Shown one piece after another: positions 37,850-46,798 of a DNA stretch of 64,000 bases. The notes under the pieces were generated by a model. That model made no database searches. It was not told the DNA's origin and was given only the letters and a program-made list of their open reading frames with translations. Location of the stretch: assembly GCF_022761125.1 (NCBI RefSeq), contig NZ_JAKWJR010000002.1:62001-126000 (forward strand), written 5' to 3'. The translations under genes and the position numbers were made by a program. This stretch comes from Nocardioides sp. SR21 (GTDB taxonomy: Bacteria > Actinomycetota > Actinomycetes > Propionibacteriales > Nocardioidaceae). Each line of letters begins with the position of its first letter. The stretch's first letter is position 1.

Positions 37850-40099
37850 TCACGAGCACCGGACGCAGGAGGGTGCCTGCTCGGTGGTCCACTCGAAGCG
37901 CTCGCTGGTCACCGACTCGGTCCCGTTGGAGGCCGTGAACACGATCGAGTGGTGGCGCACGCCGTTGTCCTGCTTGCGGGTCATACCCGTGGCGATCGGG
38001 ACCGACACGTTCGTCGCGTCGCACCGGAACTCGACGGGGTCCTGGGCGGTCTGGTTGCCCTCGTGGGTCCAGGTGCAGGTGCCCGGGAACTCCCGCCAGG
38101 ACTCCGGCGGCGACAGCGTGAGCCTGGTGGTGCCCTGGCCGTACCAGGAGAGGCCCTGCCAGGTGTGGCTGGCGCCGGTCACCAGCTGGCGGTCGGCCGC
38201 GGGCAGGGTCGGGACCTCGGGTCCGTCGTACGCCAGCGTCGCCTTGGCGGCCGGTCCACGGCCCTTGGCGTTCGTCGCGGTGATCGAGACGGTGACCGGG
38301 CTCGGGTTGCAGTAGGTCGTCGCGCAGACGGACGTGAACGCCGTGCTGGTGGTGGGCCCGACCTCGTTGGTCTGGGTGCCGTTCGCGTCGGTCATCGTGA
38401 CGGTGTAGCCGGCGATCGGGGACCCGTTGCCCTCGGCCGCGGACCAGCGCACGCTGATCGTCGCGGTCGTGTCGTCGGGGTTGCCGGCCACCTGGCCGAG
38501 GATGCCGGTGACCGCGCCCGGCAGGCCGGACGTGCTGACCGGGTTCGACGGCGCAGACGTCTCGGTGGGCTCGCCGTCGCGGACCGCGGTGACCGTGTAG
38601 CGGTGCGTGCCGGCCTGGGCGGGCACCGACGTCTGCCGCTCGACACCGGAGACGGTGTAGAGCACCGGGCCGCCCTCCTCCTGCACGGTGAACTCGTCGG
38701 CGGGGTCGCCTCCGTGGTGCCACGTGACCTCGACGCGGCCGGACGGCAGCTCGGCGGCGATCACGTGCGTCGGCGGCTCGAGGGGCTGGGGCTGGTCCGG
38801 GTCGTACGGCGGCTGCCCGGTCGGCTCCGGGTCGGGGTCGGTCGTGGGGTCGGGGGTGGGCTCCGGGTCGGGGTCGGGCACCGGGTGCGACGGGCCGGGG
38901 CCGGGGGCCGGGCCGACCGGGTCGGCGACCGGGTTGACCGGCCGGACCGGGATCGGCGGTGCGACCGCCTGGCCGGTGCCGCCGGACTGCTTGAGGGAGC
39001 TGACGTAGCGCTCGATCGTGGTGACCGAGCCGTCGGCATGCACCACGGCGCCGTGGGTGGCGCCCGGGACGTTGATGAGCAGGCTGCCGTCGTCGAGCAC
39101 GAGGTCCGGGTCGCCCGCGTCCTCGGTGACCTCGATGTCGTTGCCGGCGCGCTGGCCGTCGGCGGTCAGCCGGACCACGCGTCCGGCGCCGGTGCACGGC
39201 ACGTAGACCAGCCCCTCGAACACCTCGGGCCGCCCGGGCTCCGCGCAGCCGATCGTGGCGACGTCGACGATGCGGACCCCGCCGTCGCCGACGATCGCGA
39301 CGCGGCCGGTGTCGGGGGAGGAGGCCGGGACCAGGTCCGACGGCGCGGACGTGGGGACGGCGAGCTCGCCGCCGAGGCCGACCGCGTCGGCTACGACGTC
39401 GTCGTCGGTGCCGACCTGGACCACGATGCCCTCGTCGGCCCCGAACACCGTGACGCCGCGGTCGTGGCCGACCAGCGCCGAGCGCGCGCCGCTGTGGTCG
39501 ATCTGGCGGGTGTCCTCGACGACGAACGTGAGGCTGGAGGTCGACCAGCGGAGCTCGGTGAGCAGGCCCTCGGGGTCGATCGCCCAGACCCGGCCGGCGC
39601 CGTCGATGGCGGCGTCGGCGATGCCCTCCGGCGAGCTCCACATCTCGCCGATCGGGTCGGTGGTGACCGGGTCGATGGAGGCGACGGTGCCGCGCTCGCG
39701 GTCGACGAGGAAGACGTCGCCGTCGAGGTGCAGCACGTCGGTGGCGACGCCCGGCGCGACCTGGCGGGCGCCTGAGGTGAGCAGGCTGGTGAGGTCGAAC
39801 GACGAGAGCTCGCCGGTCGTGCGGTTGGTGACGATCAGCCGGCCGTCGTACTGCGCGAGGTCGAGGTCGTCGCCCTCGTCGCCGACGTCGAGCTGGGCCT
39901 CGGGCCGGCCGGTGGCGGGGTTGACCTCGATGACCTGGCCGGTCGGGTCGTCGGTGAACCAGGTGAGCCCGTCGGCGATGTCGACGGCGGTGCGGGTGAC
40001 GCCGTTGCCGAACAGCACGCCGGCGACCAGCGACGCGGCGACGACGACCACGGAGAGCTCCGCGGTGCCGCGGGCCGAGCGCCCGTGCTGCCGCTTCAT
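37850..40099 (-). CDS. Membrane-anchored beta-propeller / fibronectin type III protein
   Basis: 749 residues. One N-terminal helix (residues ~14-35) anchors an extracellular region. Residues ~40-370 show repeated beta-strand units of a propeller (GQVIEVNPATGRPEAQL, GDVFLVDRERGTVASIDP, GDGGVRIVDVATIG). A ~60-residue Pro/Asp/Glu linker (381-445) follows, then two fibronectin-III domains (447-525, 528-635) and a Cys-containing C-terminal domain ending CVRC. It overlaps the FtsK-type ATPase gene by four bases. A role as the outer-face receptor or structural part of the secretion apparatus is plausible but unproven. GGGAGGCGG precedes the ATG. Confidence 0.8.
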   Translation of the reverse strand: MKRQHGRSARGTAELSVVVVAASLVAGVLFGNGVTRTAVDIADGLTWFTDDPTGQVIEVNPATGRPEAQLDVGDEGDDLDLAQYDGRLIVTNRTTGELSSFDLTSLLTSGARQVAPGVATDVLHLDGDVFLVDRERGTVASIDPVTTDPIGEMWSSPEGIADAAIDGAGRVWAIDPEGLLTELRWSTSSLTFVVEDTRQIDHSGARSALVGHDRGVTVFGADEGIVVQVGTDDDVVADAVGLGGELAVPTSAPSDLVPASSPDTGRVAIVGDGGVRIVDVATIGCAEPGRPEVFEGLVYVPCTGAGRVVRLTADGQRAGNDIEVTEDAGDPDLVLDDGSLLINVPGATHGAVVHADGSVTTIERYVSSLKQSGGTGQAVAPPIPVRPVNPVADPVGPAPGPGPSHPVPDPDPEPTPDPTTDPDPEPTGQPPYDPDQPQPLEPPTHVIAAELPSGRVEVTWHHGGDPADEFTVQEEGGPVLYTVSGVERQTSVPAQAGTHRYTVTAVRDGEPTETSAPSNPVSTSGLPGAVTGILGQVAGNPDDTTATISVRWSAAEGNGSPIAGYTVTMTDANGTQTNEVGPTTSTAFTSVCATTYCNPSPVTVSITATNAKGRGPAAKATLAYDGPEVPTLPAADRQLVTGASHTWQGLSWYGQGTTRLTLSPPESWREFPGTCTWTHEGNQTAQDPVEFRCDATNVSVPIATGMTRKQDNGVRHHSIVFTASNGTESVTSERFEWTTEQAPSCVRCS

Positions 40100-43000
40100 T
40101 CCGCCTCCCGAGTGTGCGGTGTGGTGCCGACTTCGATGCCTGCGTGGGTCACGAGCTGCGCCACCCACGCCGACCCGGACTCGCACCACAGACCCCGGCC
40201 GGGGCCCGTCAGCGGCTCGGTCGTCTTGCTGGGCACCGTCACCCCGAGGACATCGCCATCGTTCCACTCGGGTTGGAGGATGAAACCCCGGCGACCCTGG
40301 CGGGCGGCGCTCACCAGACCGTCCGGTCCACCGCGCTGCTTGGCCATCGTCATGTCGGCCGTGACGACCGCTCCGAGCCGGCTGGCCGGGTCGGCCATCA
40401 CCCGTTGCAACGAGGCGACGGCGGTCCGGGCCGCGTCGTCGGTGGCAGCGTGCGCGTCCCACTGGTGGGCGTCGTCGACCAGCAGCAGCGCCCAGTCCCG
40501 CGGGTCCCGCTCGGCGGTGCGCCAGGCGTCCACCTCGGCGGCCGCGGTCGCCGGGTCGCTGGTGCGGATCACCCGGGGCGGACGCTCCGCCCGGCCGACC
40601 AGCGCCGCGATCCCGTCGAGGGCGCTGGTGCGGCCCGAGCGGGACCGGCCGGCGATGACGACCGGCGGCCCGAGCAGGTCCACCTCGACGACCGCGACGG
40701 CGTCGGCGTCGACCGCCAGCGCGACGCGGGTCCCGGCCGGGACGGGCAGCGCCTGCTGGTCGAGCCGCGCCGGCATCGAGGGGACCGGCGCGGCGCCGCG
40801 ACCGGCGACCGCCGGGGCGAGGAGGTTCCCGATCGCCTTGACCCGCTCGGCCTGGACGGGCGTACCGGCCCCTCCGGTGGTGGCGATCTGCACGCCGCTG
40901 CGGTTCAGGAGACCGGCGCCCGGCGCGCTGTCGGCGTCGAGGACGTCGGCCCGGACCCCGAGCATCAGGTAGTCGTCGGTGGTGGTCATCCGCAGCACGA
41001 TCCGGCGGCCGAACGTCGCCGCCAGCGCGGTGGGGACGCCGGTGCGTCCGGGGGCGGTCGCGATCACGTGGATGCCCACGCGGCGGCCGTTCTGCAGCAC
41101 GTTCTGGATGTGCTCGAGGTGCTCGCGGGCGACCCCGCCGGAGGACTCGAGGCTGTCGACGAGCGACGGCAGGTTGTCGATCACGACGTAGACCCGCGGC
41201 AGCGCCGTGCCCATCCGCGCCAGGTCGTCGAGGTCGGAGCAGCCGTGCGAGGCGAGCGCCGAGGTGCGCTCGGCGACGGTACGCCGCAGCAGCCGCAGCA
41301 GCCGGAGCACGCGGCCCTGGTGGCTCTCCGGCACGACCGCCTCGACGGTGGGCAGGCCCGCGATCGCGGCCAGGCCGCCGCCGGCGTAGTCGATGCCGTA
41401 GACGTACGGCGCGACGCTCTGCGCTCCGAACGCGTCGCCGAGCGACGCCGACAGCACCGTGGTGCGCAGCAGCTCGGTCTTGCCGGAGCCGGAGGCGCCG
41501 TACACGAGCACGTGCCCGACGGACGCGAAGTCGATGAGCAGCTCGGGCTGCGTCTGCTCGCTCGGCTCGTCGATCCGGCCGAGCACGACGCGTCCGGTCG
41601 CGCGCTCGGTGGCGCCGGCCATCAGCTGGTCGGGCTCGAGCAGCAGCTCGGCCGGAAGCGGCGGCAGCCACGGGCGCTTCGGCGGCGCGGCCTCGGTGCG
41701 GGCGAACGCCGTACGGATCGTGGTCACGCAGCGCACCAGGTCGGTGCGCGGGTCGAGCCGGACCTCCTCCCCGAGGCCGGTCTCGAGCGAGCCGGCGGCC
41801 GAGAACGCCTGCACGCGCACCTTGTTCTCGCTCGCGTCGACCGGCTGACGCGCGCCGGTCCACGCCGACTGCACGAGCTCCGCCGTCCCGTGGCCGGTAC
41901 GCCGGATCCACGCACGGCCGGGCGTGCGCCGGGAGATGCGGGCGGCCTCCGGGGAGTCGATCACGTCGCGGGAGTCGTCGGCGGAGGAGACCCGGAGCGC
42001 GATGCGCAGGTCGGTGTTCGCGCGGATCGGCCCGGTGACGACGCCGGCCGGGCGCTGGGTCGCGAGCAGCACGTGCATGCCGAGCGAGCGGCCGCGCTGG
42101 GCGAGGTTGACCATGCCGTCGACGAAGTCCGGAACCTCGCTCGTCAGCGCCGCGAACTCGTCGACGCAGATGAGCAGGGAGGGGACGGCGGCCTCGGGGT
42201 GCTCGCGCTCGAGCTGCACGAGGTCCTTCACGCCGTACTCGCCGAGCAGGTGCTCGCGCGCGGTGATCTCGGCGCCGAGGGAGGTGAGCGCGCGCTGCAC
42301 GAGGGCGGGGGTGAGGTCGGTGATGTAGCCGACCGTGTGCGGCAGGTCGGCGCACTCGCGGAACGCGGCGCCGCCCTTGTAGTCGACGAGCAGGAAGTTC
42401 ATCCGGCTCGGCGGGTTGTTCAGCGCCAGCGAGCAGATCAGCGACTGCAGCAGCTCGCTCTTGCCGGAGCCGGTGGTGCCGGCGACCAGGCCGTGCGGGC
42501 CGTCCTCGCGCAGGTCGATGGTGACGGTGCCGTCGATGCCGGCGCCGATCTGCGCGCGCAGCCCCGACGACTGGCTCCACCGGCGCAGCACCGCGACGAT
42601 GTCGTCGAGGTCCTCGAAGTCGCTGCTCACCTCGGGCAGCCGCACCACCGCGGGGATCGCGGTCGACGCGGGCAGCACCGCGGCCTCGTCGACGTACCCC
42701 GTCATCGAGCGGGCGCTGCGCCAGGCGTGGTCGAGCGTGACGACGTCGGCGGTGTCGATCCGGCTGATGCCGCCGCGGTCGCGGACGCCGACCTCGCCGC
42801 TCGCCAGGTCGATGCGCAGGCCGGTGGCGGCCGGGACCTCGTCGGGGTCGGCGCCGAGCCAGACCAGGTGCAGGTTGCGCTCAGGCGCGGCCGCGGCGAC
42901 CGCCTCGACCGTACGGCGCGGGATGCCGGCGCGCTCGTCGACGAAGCAGATCGTGTGCCCGGAGTTGCCGTCCTCGGCGACCAGGCTCTCCAGCAGGGCG

Positions 43001-44397
43001 GTCGCCGGCCGGGCGCCGATCGCGACCGGCGGCTGGCCACCGATGCGCGTGGTGGCGTGGGGCAGCCAGCGCAACCAGGCCTCGTGCTGCTTGCGGCCGC
43101 GGCCGAAGCAGCCGGCGACGCTGACCTCGGACGGCGAGTGGTCGAAGCCGATGCGCAGCAGCATCGAGCGGGCCAGCGCATCGACCTGCTCGTCCGGCCC
43201 GGTGAGCGCGACGACCGTGTGCTGGGCGAGGTCGGCGAGCACCGGCATGTCCTCGAGCTCGTCGCGCTCGAGCAGCTCGGCGGCGACCTCGCGCCGCGAG
43301 GGCCGGTCGCCACCGTCCTTGATCGAGCCGCGCAGCATCGCGGGCACGGTGCCGATGCCGAGCCGGGTCACGAGGAACGCGTGCCGGTCCTCGGCCCGGG
43401 CCCAGAGGTACTTGTCGCGCGACGCCGCCCGGGCGCGCACGGTCTCCGCGTCCGGGTAGTCGTCGTGGAACTGCTGGCGCTGCCGCACCGCGTGGTCGTC
43501 GAGGACGGTCAACAGCCCGTCGACGTCCTCACGCCACTCGGCCTTCTCCTCCTCGAACTGCTTGCGGGCGCTGCGCTTCTGCTGCCACCAGCCCGCGGCG
43601 CCGAGGATCGGCCAGGCCAGCATGTAGACCACGGCGTACGGCGTCTGCGAGCGCATGAAGATCGCGACGCCCATCACCATCGGCAGCATGAGCATCGCCC
43701 AGGGCAGCGGGGACGGGCGGTTCTTGCTCGGCGGCGACGGGAAGTCGAGGACCTCGTCGAGCAGCGGGTCGCCGAAGCGCGGTGGCCGGAAGACCGAGAC
43801 CGCGGCCTCGTCGCCGGGCACCTCGCCGGGCTCGATGACCAGCGTGCTCCGGCCGAGCTGGATCGGCGTGCCCCAGTCGATCTCCCGGGCGCTGGTGACC
43901 CGCTCGCCCGCCACGCTGGTGCCGTTGGCCGAGCCCTCGTCGTACACGGTCGGGCGGGCGCCGAGGATGATCCGGGCGTGCTGCTGGGAGACCAGCGGGT
44001 CGGTGAGCCGCAGCGTGCAGGTGGCCGCGCGGCCGAGCGTGAGGGACGTCGACCGGACGTGCAGCCGCTGGCCGCGGTCCGGTCCGTCGGTGACGCGGAG
44101 CACCGCGCGGGGACGGGCGCTGGTGTTCACGCGGGTGAGCCAGGAGGCCGGCGCGGACACGACGTCGACGAGGTCGCCGGTGCGCAGCCCGCACTCGTCG
44201 AGCGGGCGGTCCGCGGGCCAGGGGAGGTTGCCGTCGAGCGGGACCAGGTGGAGGTTCTGCTGGTCGGGGGCGACGTGCCTGCCGAACGCGCGGGCCAGGT
44301 CGGCGACGGTCGCTCCCGGCCGGGCCTGGACGTGCACGTCGACCGACGGGAGGCCCGACTCCGGAGCTGGTCGCAGCGACAGGATCCAGCTCTGCAT
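40096..44397 (-). CDS. Type VII secretion FHA-FtsK/SpoIIIE ATPase (EssC/EccC type)
   Basis: 1433 residues. An N-terminal ubiquitin-like/FHA-like part (1-85) is followed by an FHA domain (~95-190: LGRAATCTLRLTDP, SQQHARI, DEGSANGTSVAGE), two membrane helices (~232-275), and three FtsK/SpoIIIE ATPase domains. ATPase 1 has GTTGSGKSE (~640) and LLICVDEFAAL; ATPase 2 has GASGSGKTE (~969) and VYVVIDN; ATPase 3 has a degenerate GRSRSGRT (~1251) and LLLVDDAHQWD. The FHA head is the Firmicutes EssC plan, whereas mycobacterial EccC lacks it. WXG100 substrates are encoded just upstream. No EccB, EccD, EccE or mycosin gene is in the window. Confidence 0.92.
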   Translation of the reverse strand: MQSWILSLRPAPESGLPSVDVHVQARPGATVADLARAFGRHVAPDQQNLHLVPLDGNLPWPADRPLDECGLRTGDLVDVVSAPASWLTRVNTSARPRAVLRVTDGPDRGQRLHVRSTSLTLGRAATCTLRLTDPLVSQQHARIILGARPTVYDEGSANGTSVAGERVTSAREIDWGTPIQLGRSTLVIEPGEVPGDEAAVSVFRPPRFGDPLLDEVLDFPSPPSKNRPSPLPWAMLMLPMVMGVAIFMRSQTPYAVVYMLAWPILGAAGWWQQKRSARKQFEEEKAEWREDVDGLLTVLDDHAVRQRQQFHDDYPDAETVRARAASRDKYLWARAEDRHAFLVTRLGIGTVPAMLRGSIKDGGDRPSRREVAAELLERDELEDMPVLADLAQHTVVALTGPDEQVDALARSMLLRIGFDHSPSEVSVAGCFGRGRKQHEAWLRWLPHATTRIGGQPPVAIGARPATALLESLVAEDGNSGHTICFVDERAGIPRRTVEAVAAAAPERNLHLVWLGADPDEVPAATGLRIDLASGEVGVRDRGGISRIDTADVVTLDHAWRSARSMTGYVDEAAVLPASTAIPAVVRLPEVSSDFEDLDDIVAVLRRWSQSSGLRAQIGAGIDGTVTIDLREDGPHGLVAGTTGSGKSELLQSLICSLALNNPPSRMNFLLVDYKGGAAFRECADLPHTVGYITDLTPALVQRALTSLGAEITAREHLLGEYGVKDLVQLEREHPEAAVPSLLICVDEFAALTSEVPDFVDGMVNLAQRGRSLGMHVLLATQRPAGVVTGPIRANTDLRIALRVSSADDSRDVIDSPEAARISRRTPGRAWIRRTGHGTAELVQSAWTGARQPVDASENKVRVQAFSAAGSLETGLGEEVRLDPRTDLVRCVTTIRTAFARTEAAPPKRPWLPPLPAELLLEPDQLMAGATERATGRVVLGRIDEPSEQTQPELLIDFASVGHVLVYGASGSGKTELLRTTVLSASLGDAFGAQSVAPYVYGIDYAGGGLAAIAGLPTVEAVVPESHQGRVLRLLRLLRRTVAERTSALASHGCSDLDDLARMGTALPRVYVVIDNLPSLVDSLESSGGVAREHLEHIQNVLQNGRRVGIHVIATAPGRTGVPTALAATFGRRIVLRMTTTDDYLMLGVRADVLDADSAPGAGLLNRSGVQIATTGGAGTPVQAERVKAIGNLLAPAVAGRGAAPVPSMPARLDQQALPVPAGTRVALAVDADAVAVVEVDLLGPPVVIAGRSRSGRTSALDGIAALVGRAERPPRVIRTSDPATAAAEVDAWRTAERDPRDWALLLVDDAHQWDAHAATDDAARTAVASLQRVMADPASRLGAVVTADMTMAKQRGGPDGLVSAARQGRRGFILQPEWNDGDVLGVTVPSKTTEPLTGPGRGLWCESGSAWVAQLVTHAGIEVGTTPHTREAE

Positions 44398-44436
44398 GGT
44401 CGGGCCTCCCGGAATTGGCTCGGTCGACGGGTCAGG

Positions 44437-44700
44437 TCAGTTGGAGACCTGCTCCTGCTCCTGGGCCTGGTTGTTGATCAGCGTCGAGAACTCCTGCAGC
44501 GAGTTCACGACCTGCGTGAGCATCGTGCGGTAGTCCGACTGCCACGCCTGGCGGGTGCGCTCGGCGTCGGGGCCGATCCACTCGAAGCCCTCGATGACCT
44601 GGGTGAGGCGGCCGGTGAGCTGCTCGAGCTCGCCCGCGCCCTGCGTGATCTGCTGGGCCGACTGACGACCGGCCTCGACGTCCATTCCCTTCATGGGCAT
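44437..44700 (-). CDS. WXG100-family protein (first)
   Basis: 87 residues, a helix-turn-helix hairpin with the Trp-x-Gly turn in FEWIGPDAERTRQAW near residue 41. Such proteins form dimers that are exported by EssC/EccC ATPases and often serve as partner for larger substrates. The ATG has AGGAGA seven bases upstream. It sits between the ATPase and the large wall-hydrolase-like gene. No YxxxD export motif is seen at the C-terminus (ends in Gln/Glu-rich QAQEQEQVSN). Confidence 0.9.
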   Translation of the reverse strand: MPMKGMDVEAGRQSAQQITQGAGELEQLTGRLTQVIEGFEWIGPDAERTRQAWQSDYRTMLTQVVNSLQEFSTLINNQAQEQEQVSN

Positions 44701-44752
44701 GGGATATCTCCTTCTCTGTTAGGTGATGCCTGTGGGGCGATTCGTGGGGTGA

Positions 44753-46321
44753 TCAGGGCATCCGGCGACGGACCGCGGTGGTCGCCTCGTCGGTGGTGAT
44801 CCGGCCGTCGTGGTTGAAGTCGAGGCCGGAGTTCTGGGAGTACGCCGCGGTGCCCTGGCTGAACAACGTCTCGCCTGCGGCGTGCGGGTGGCCGGCGAGG
44901 ATCGACGTGTAGACGCTCTCCAGGTCGCCGAGCCGGCCGCGGAAGGGCTCGAAGTAGCGCTCGACGTAGGTGAGCTGCTCGATCGGCGTCATCGCGGCGA
45001 GGGCCGCCGTCGACGTGCCCATGCCCCGCGCGGTGCTGGGCATGAACTGGATCAGTCCGGTCGCGCCGGAGCCGGCGGCGTTGGGGGTGGACGAGCTGAA
45101 CGCGCCCCCGGTCTCGAAGCTCATCGCCGCCATCAGGTGCTCGGGCTGCGCGCCGACCCGGCCCGCCACCCCCTCGACGGCCCGCAGGAACTCCGGCGTC
45201 ACGTTCGCGTTGCCGGTCACCCCGGTGATCTGGTTGTAGTCGTAGCCGCTCGGGGAGGTGTAGCCGCTGCCCTGGGCGACCTGCAGCGGGTGGTCGGCGC
45301 GGTAGGCGTCGTACGCCGCCTGCGTGTTGGAGCCCCACTGGCCGTCGACGCCACGGGTGTCGTAGCCCGCGTCGGTGAGCCGCTGCTGGAGGTCGCGCAC
45401 CTCGGGCCCGCTGCTGCCGCGGCCGTTGGTGCTCGACAGCCGGTCGATCGTCGGGTCGCCGCTGCCGGAGCGGGCCGCGAGCGCCGCGCCGCCGACACCC
45501 GCGGCGGCCGCGCCACCGGCGATCGCCGCGGCGGCGCCGTACGACGGCGAGGAGCTGTCGCCGGACGCGACCGGGTCGCCGCTGCCGGTGTGCCCGACCG
45601 TGCCGAGCGTGTCGGCGCCGGGAGAGGTCCCGCCGAAGCCGCCGGCGGTCGAGGCGGAGCCGGTGGAGTCCGGGTTGCCGCCGATGGTGCTGCTGCCGAT
45701 CCCGGTGTCACCCCTACCGACGGAGCCGCCGCCCGAGGTGCCGCCGCCACCGGCGGAACCGCCGCCGCCGGCCGGGGCCTGGGCCACGTCGGCGCGCTGG
45801 TGGGCGCCCCCGTCGAGGCCGTGCTGGCCGCCGATGGTGGTCGCGGTGCCGACGCCGCGGGCGTCGCCCGAGGCCGTCGTACCGGTGTCGCTATCGCCCT
45901 CGCCGTCGACCGCGTCGGCGATCGCGTTCACGATCGCGATGCCCTGCAGGGCGTCGCCGATGATCGTGCCCGCGAACGGCTGGACGCTGCTGTCCCCGCT
46001 CACCTGCGGCGTGTAGGTCGGCAGCGAGCCGAAGTCGACGGTGTTGCCCTGGCTGACCTGGTCCTGCGCGTCGGCGTTGGCGTTGAGGACCTGCGCGAAC
46101 AGGCCGAGGGCCATCGAGATCTTCTGCAGCCAGGGGACCACGACCGTCTCGAGGTACGTCGCGTAAGCGGCGCTGGCGCCGCCGCTGAAGAACGACGCTG
46201 CCCGGAGGATCGCGATCAGCGCCTTGAGGTAGGCGATGACCTGGTCGGTGGTCTCCTTGCCGTCCTGGCACACCTGGCCGGCGTCGCGGAGTTCGTCGGT
46301 GTCTGCGCCGAGGAACGACAT
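44753..46321 (-). CDS. Putative type VII-secreted peptidoglycan hydrolase with ESX-like head, PG-binding, lysozyme-like and EF-hand parts
   Basis: 522 residues. Residues 1-92 are helical and ESX/EspC-like (GADTDELRDAG..., then FFSGGASAAYATYLETVV). A Gly/Ser/Thr-rich low-complexity stretch (~130-290) includes an Ala/Gly hydrophobic piece. Residues ~300-345 are a peptidoglycan-binding type 1 domain (VRDLQQRLTDAGYDTRGVDG, WGSNTQAAYDAY). Residues ~370-485 are a lytic transglycosylase/lysozyme fold with the likely catalytic Glu in MSFETGGAF (~400) and GLIQFMPSTARGMG. The C-terminus has one EF-hand-like loop, DFNHDGRITTDE. There is no signal peptide, which fits export through the neighbouring ATPase. 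AAGGAG precedes the ATG. Confidence 0.85.
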   Translation of the reverse strand: MSFLGADTDELRDAGQVCQDGKETTDQVIAYLKALIAILRAASFFSGGASAAYATYLETVVVPWLQKISMALGLFAQVLNANADAQDQVSQGNTVDFGSLPTYTPQVSGDSSVQPFAGTIIGDALQGIAIVNAIADAVDGEGDSDTGTTASGDARGVGTATTIGGQHGLDGGAHQRADVAQAPAGGGGSAGGGGTSGGGSVGRGDTGIGSSTIGGNPDSTGSASTAGGFGGTSPGADTLGTVGHTGSGDPVASGDSSSPSYGAAAAIAGGAAAAGVGGAALAARSGSGDPTIDRLSSTNGRGSSGPEVRDLQQRLTDAGYDTRGVDGQWGSNTQAAYDAYRADHPLQVAQGSGYTSPSGYDYNQITGVTGNANVTPEFLRAVEGVAGRVGAQPEHLMAAMSFETGGAFSSSTPNAAGSGATGLIQFMPSTARGMGTSTAALAAMTPIEQLTYVERYFEPFRGRLGDLESVYTSILAGHPHAAGETLFSQGTAAYSQNSGLDFNHDGRITTDEATTAVRRRMP

Positions 46322-46370
46322 CGGCTGCTCCTTCTGTCTACTGGTCACCGCCCGATCGGTGACCCCCGAA

Positions 46371-46423
46371 AACGTAGGCACGCCACGTCGGTGGCGTCGA
46401 TGGCCGGCGGGGCGGAACGTTCC
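46371..46423 (-). promoter_or_regulatory. Promoter module of the wall-hydrolase gene (copy 1)
   Basis: On the minus strand GGAACGTTCC (inside the 16-bp palindrome GGCGGAACGTTCCGCC, 46411-46426) lies upstream of CGTGCCTACGTT, where TACGTT is a likely -10. The distance between the two elements is the same as in the module before the second WXG100 gene, which argues for shared control by one regulator. Confidence 0.55.
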
Positions 46424-46442
46424 GCCCGGTCCGGCGTGGGAG

Positions 46443-46712
46443 TCAGCTGCTGGCGGCGTCCTGGCGGTCCGCGTGGCAGCAGAGGATGCGGCCCTGCTCC
46501 TCGAGGGACTGCGAGGCGTTGTTGGCCTGCGGCGCGAAGCTGCCGTGCCAGTCGCTGGAGAAGTTCTCGCGGTCCGGGCCCTGCCACTTCAGGCCCTGGA
46601 TCATCGCGCTGATGTTGGCGACCATCCCGGCCACCTGGCCCGCCTGGGAGCCCATGTTCTGGCCGACCTCGCGGCCGTACTCGGTGTCCATGCCCTGCAT
46701 CCGCTGGGTCAT
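46443..46712 (-). CDS. WXG100-family protein (second)
   Basis: 89 residues: two helices with the turn LKWQGPDRENF near residue 43 (W-Q-G). The C-terminus has two adjacent Cys (ILCCHADR), unusual in WXG100 proteins. AGGAGA lies upstream of the ATG; internal ATGs at codons 5 and 8 are less likely. Likely co-secreted with or required for the wall hydrolase next to it. Confidence 0.9.
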   Translation of the reverse strand: MTQRMQGMDTEYGREVGQNMGSQAGQVAGMVANISAMIQGLKWQGPDRENFSSDWHGSFAPQANNASQSLEEQGRILCCHADRQDAASS

Positions 46713-46745
46713 CGCTGTCTCCTGTCTCGTGCTGTGGGTCCGGGG

Positions 46746-46798
46746 ACCGTAGGCACGGCGGGGGAGCAGGGGCCAGGGCTAGGTGGGTGGAACGTTCC
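46746..46798 (-). promoter_or_regulatory. Promoter module of the second WXG100 gene (copy 2)
   Basis: It contains GGAACGTTCC at 46789-46798 and CGTGCCTACGGT (minus strand; -10 TACGGT). The start-to-start distance of GTAGGCACG and GGAACGTTCC is 40 bp, identical to copy 1. The palindrome lies inside the last codons of the FHA gene. Confidence 0.55.

Noticed and set aside
40114..44799. Plus-strand frame of ~1560 codons opposite the secretion ATPase
   Set aside because: Shadow of the FtsK-type gene; low-complexity Arg/Gly/Val composition, no domain, no start context.
44753..46321. Dockerin or cellulosome protein because of the EF-hand-like loop
   Set aside because: Only one loop is present, there is no duplicated dockerin segment, and the genomic setting is type VII secretion.
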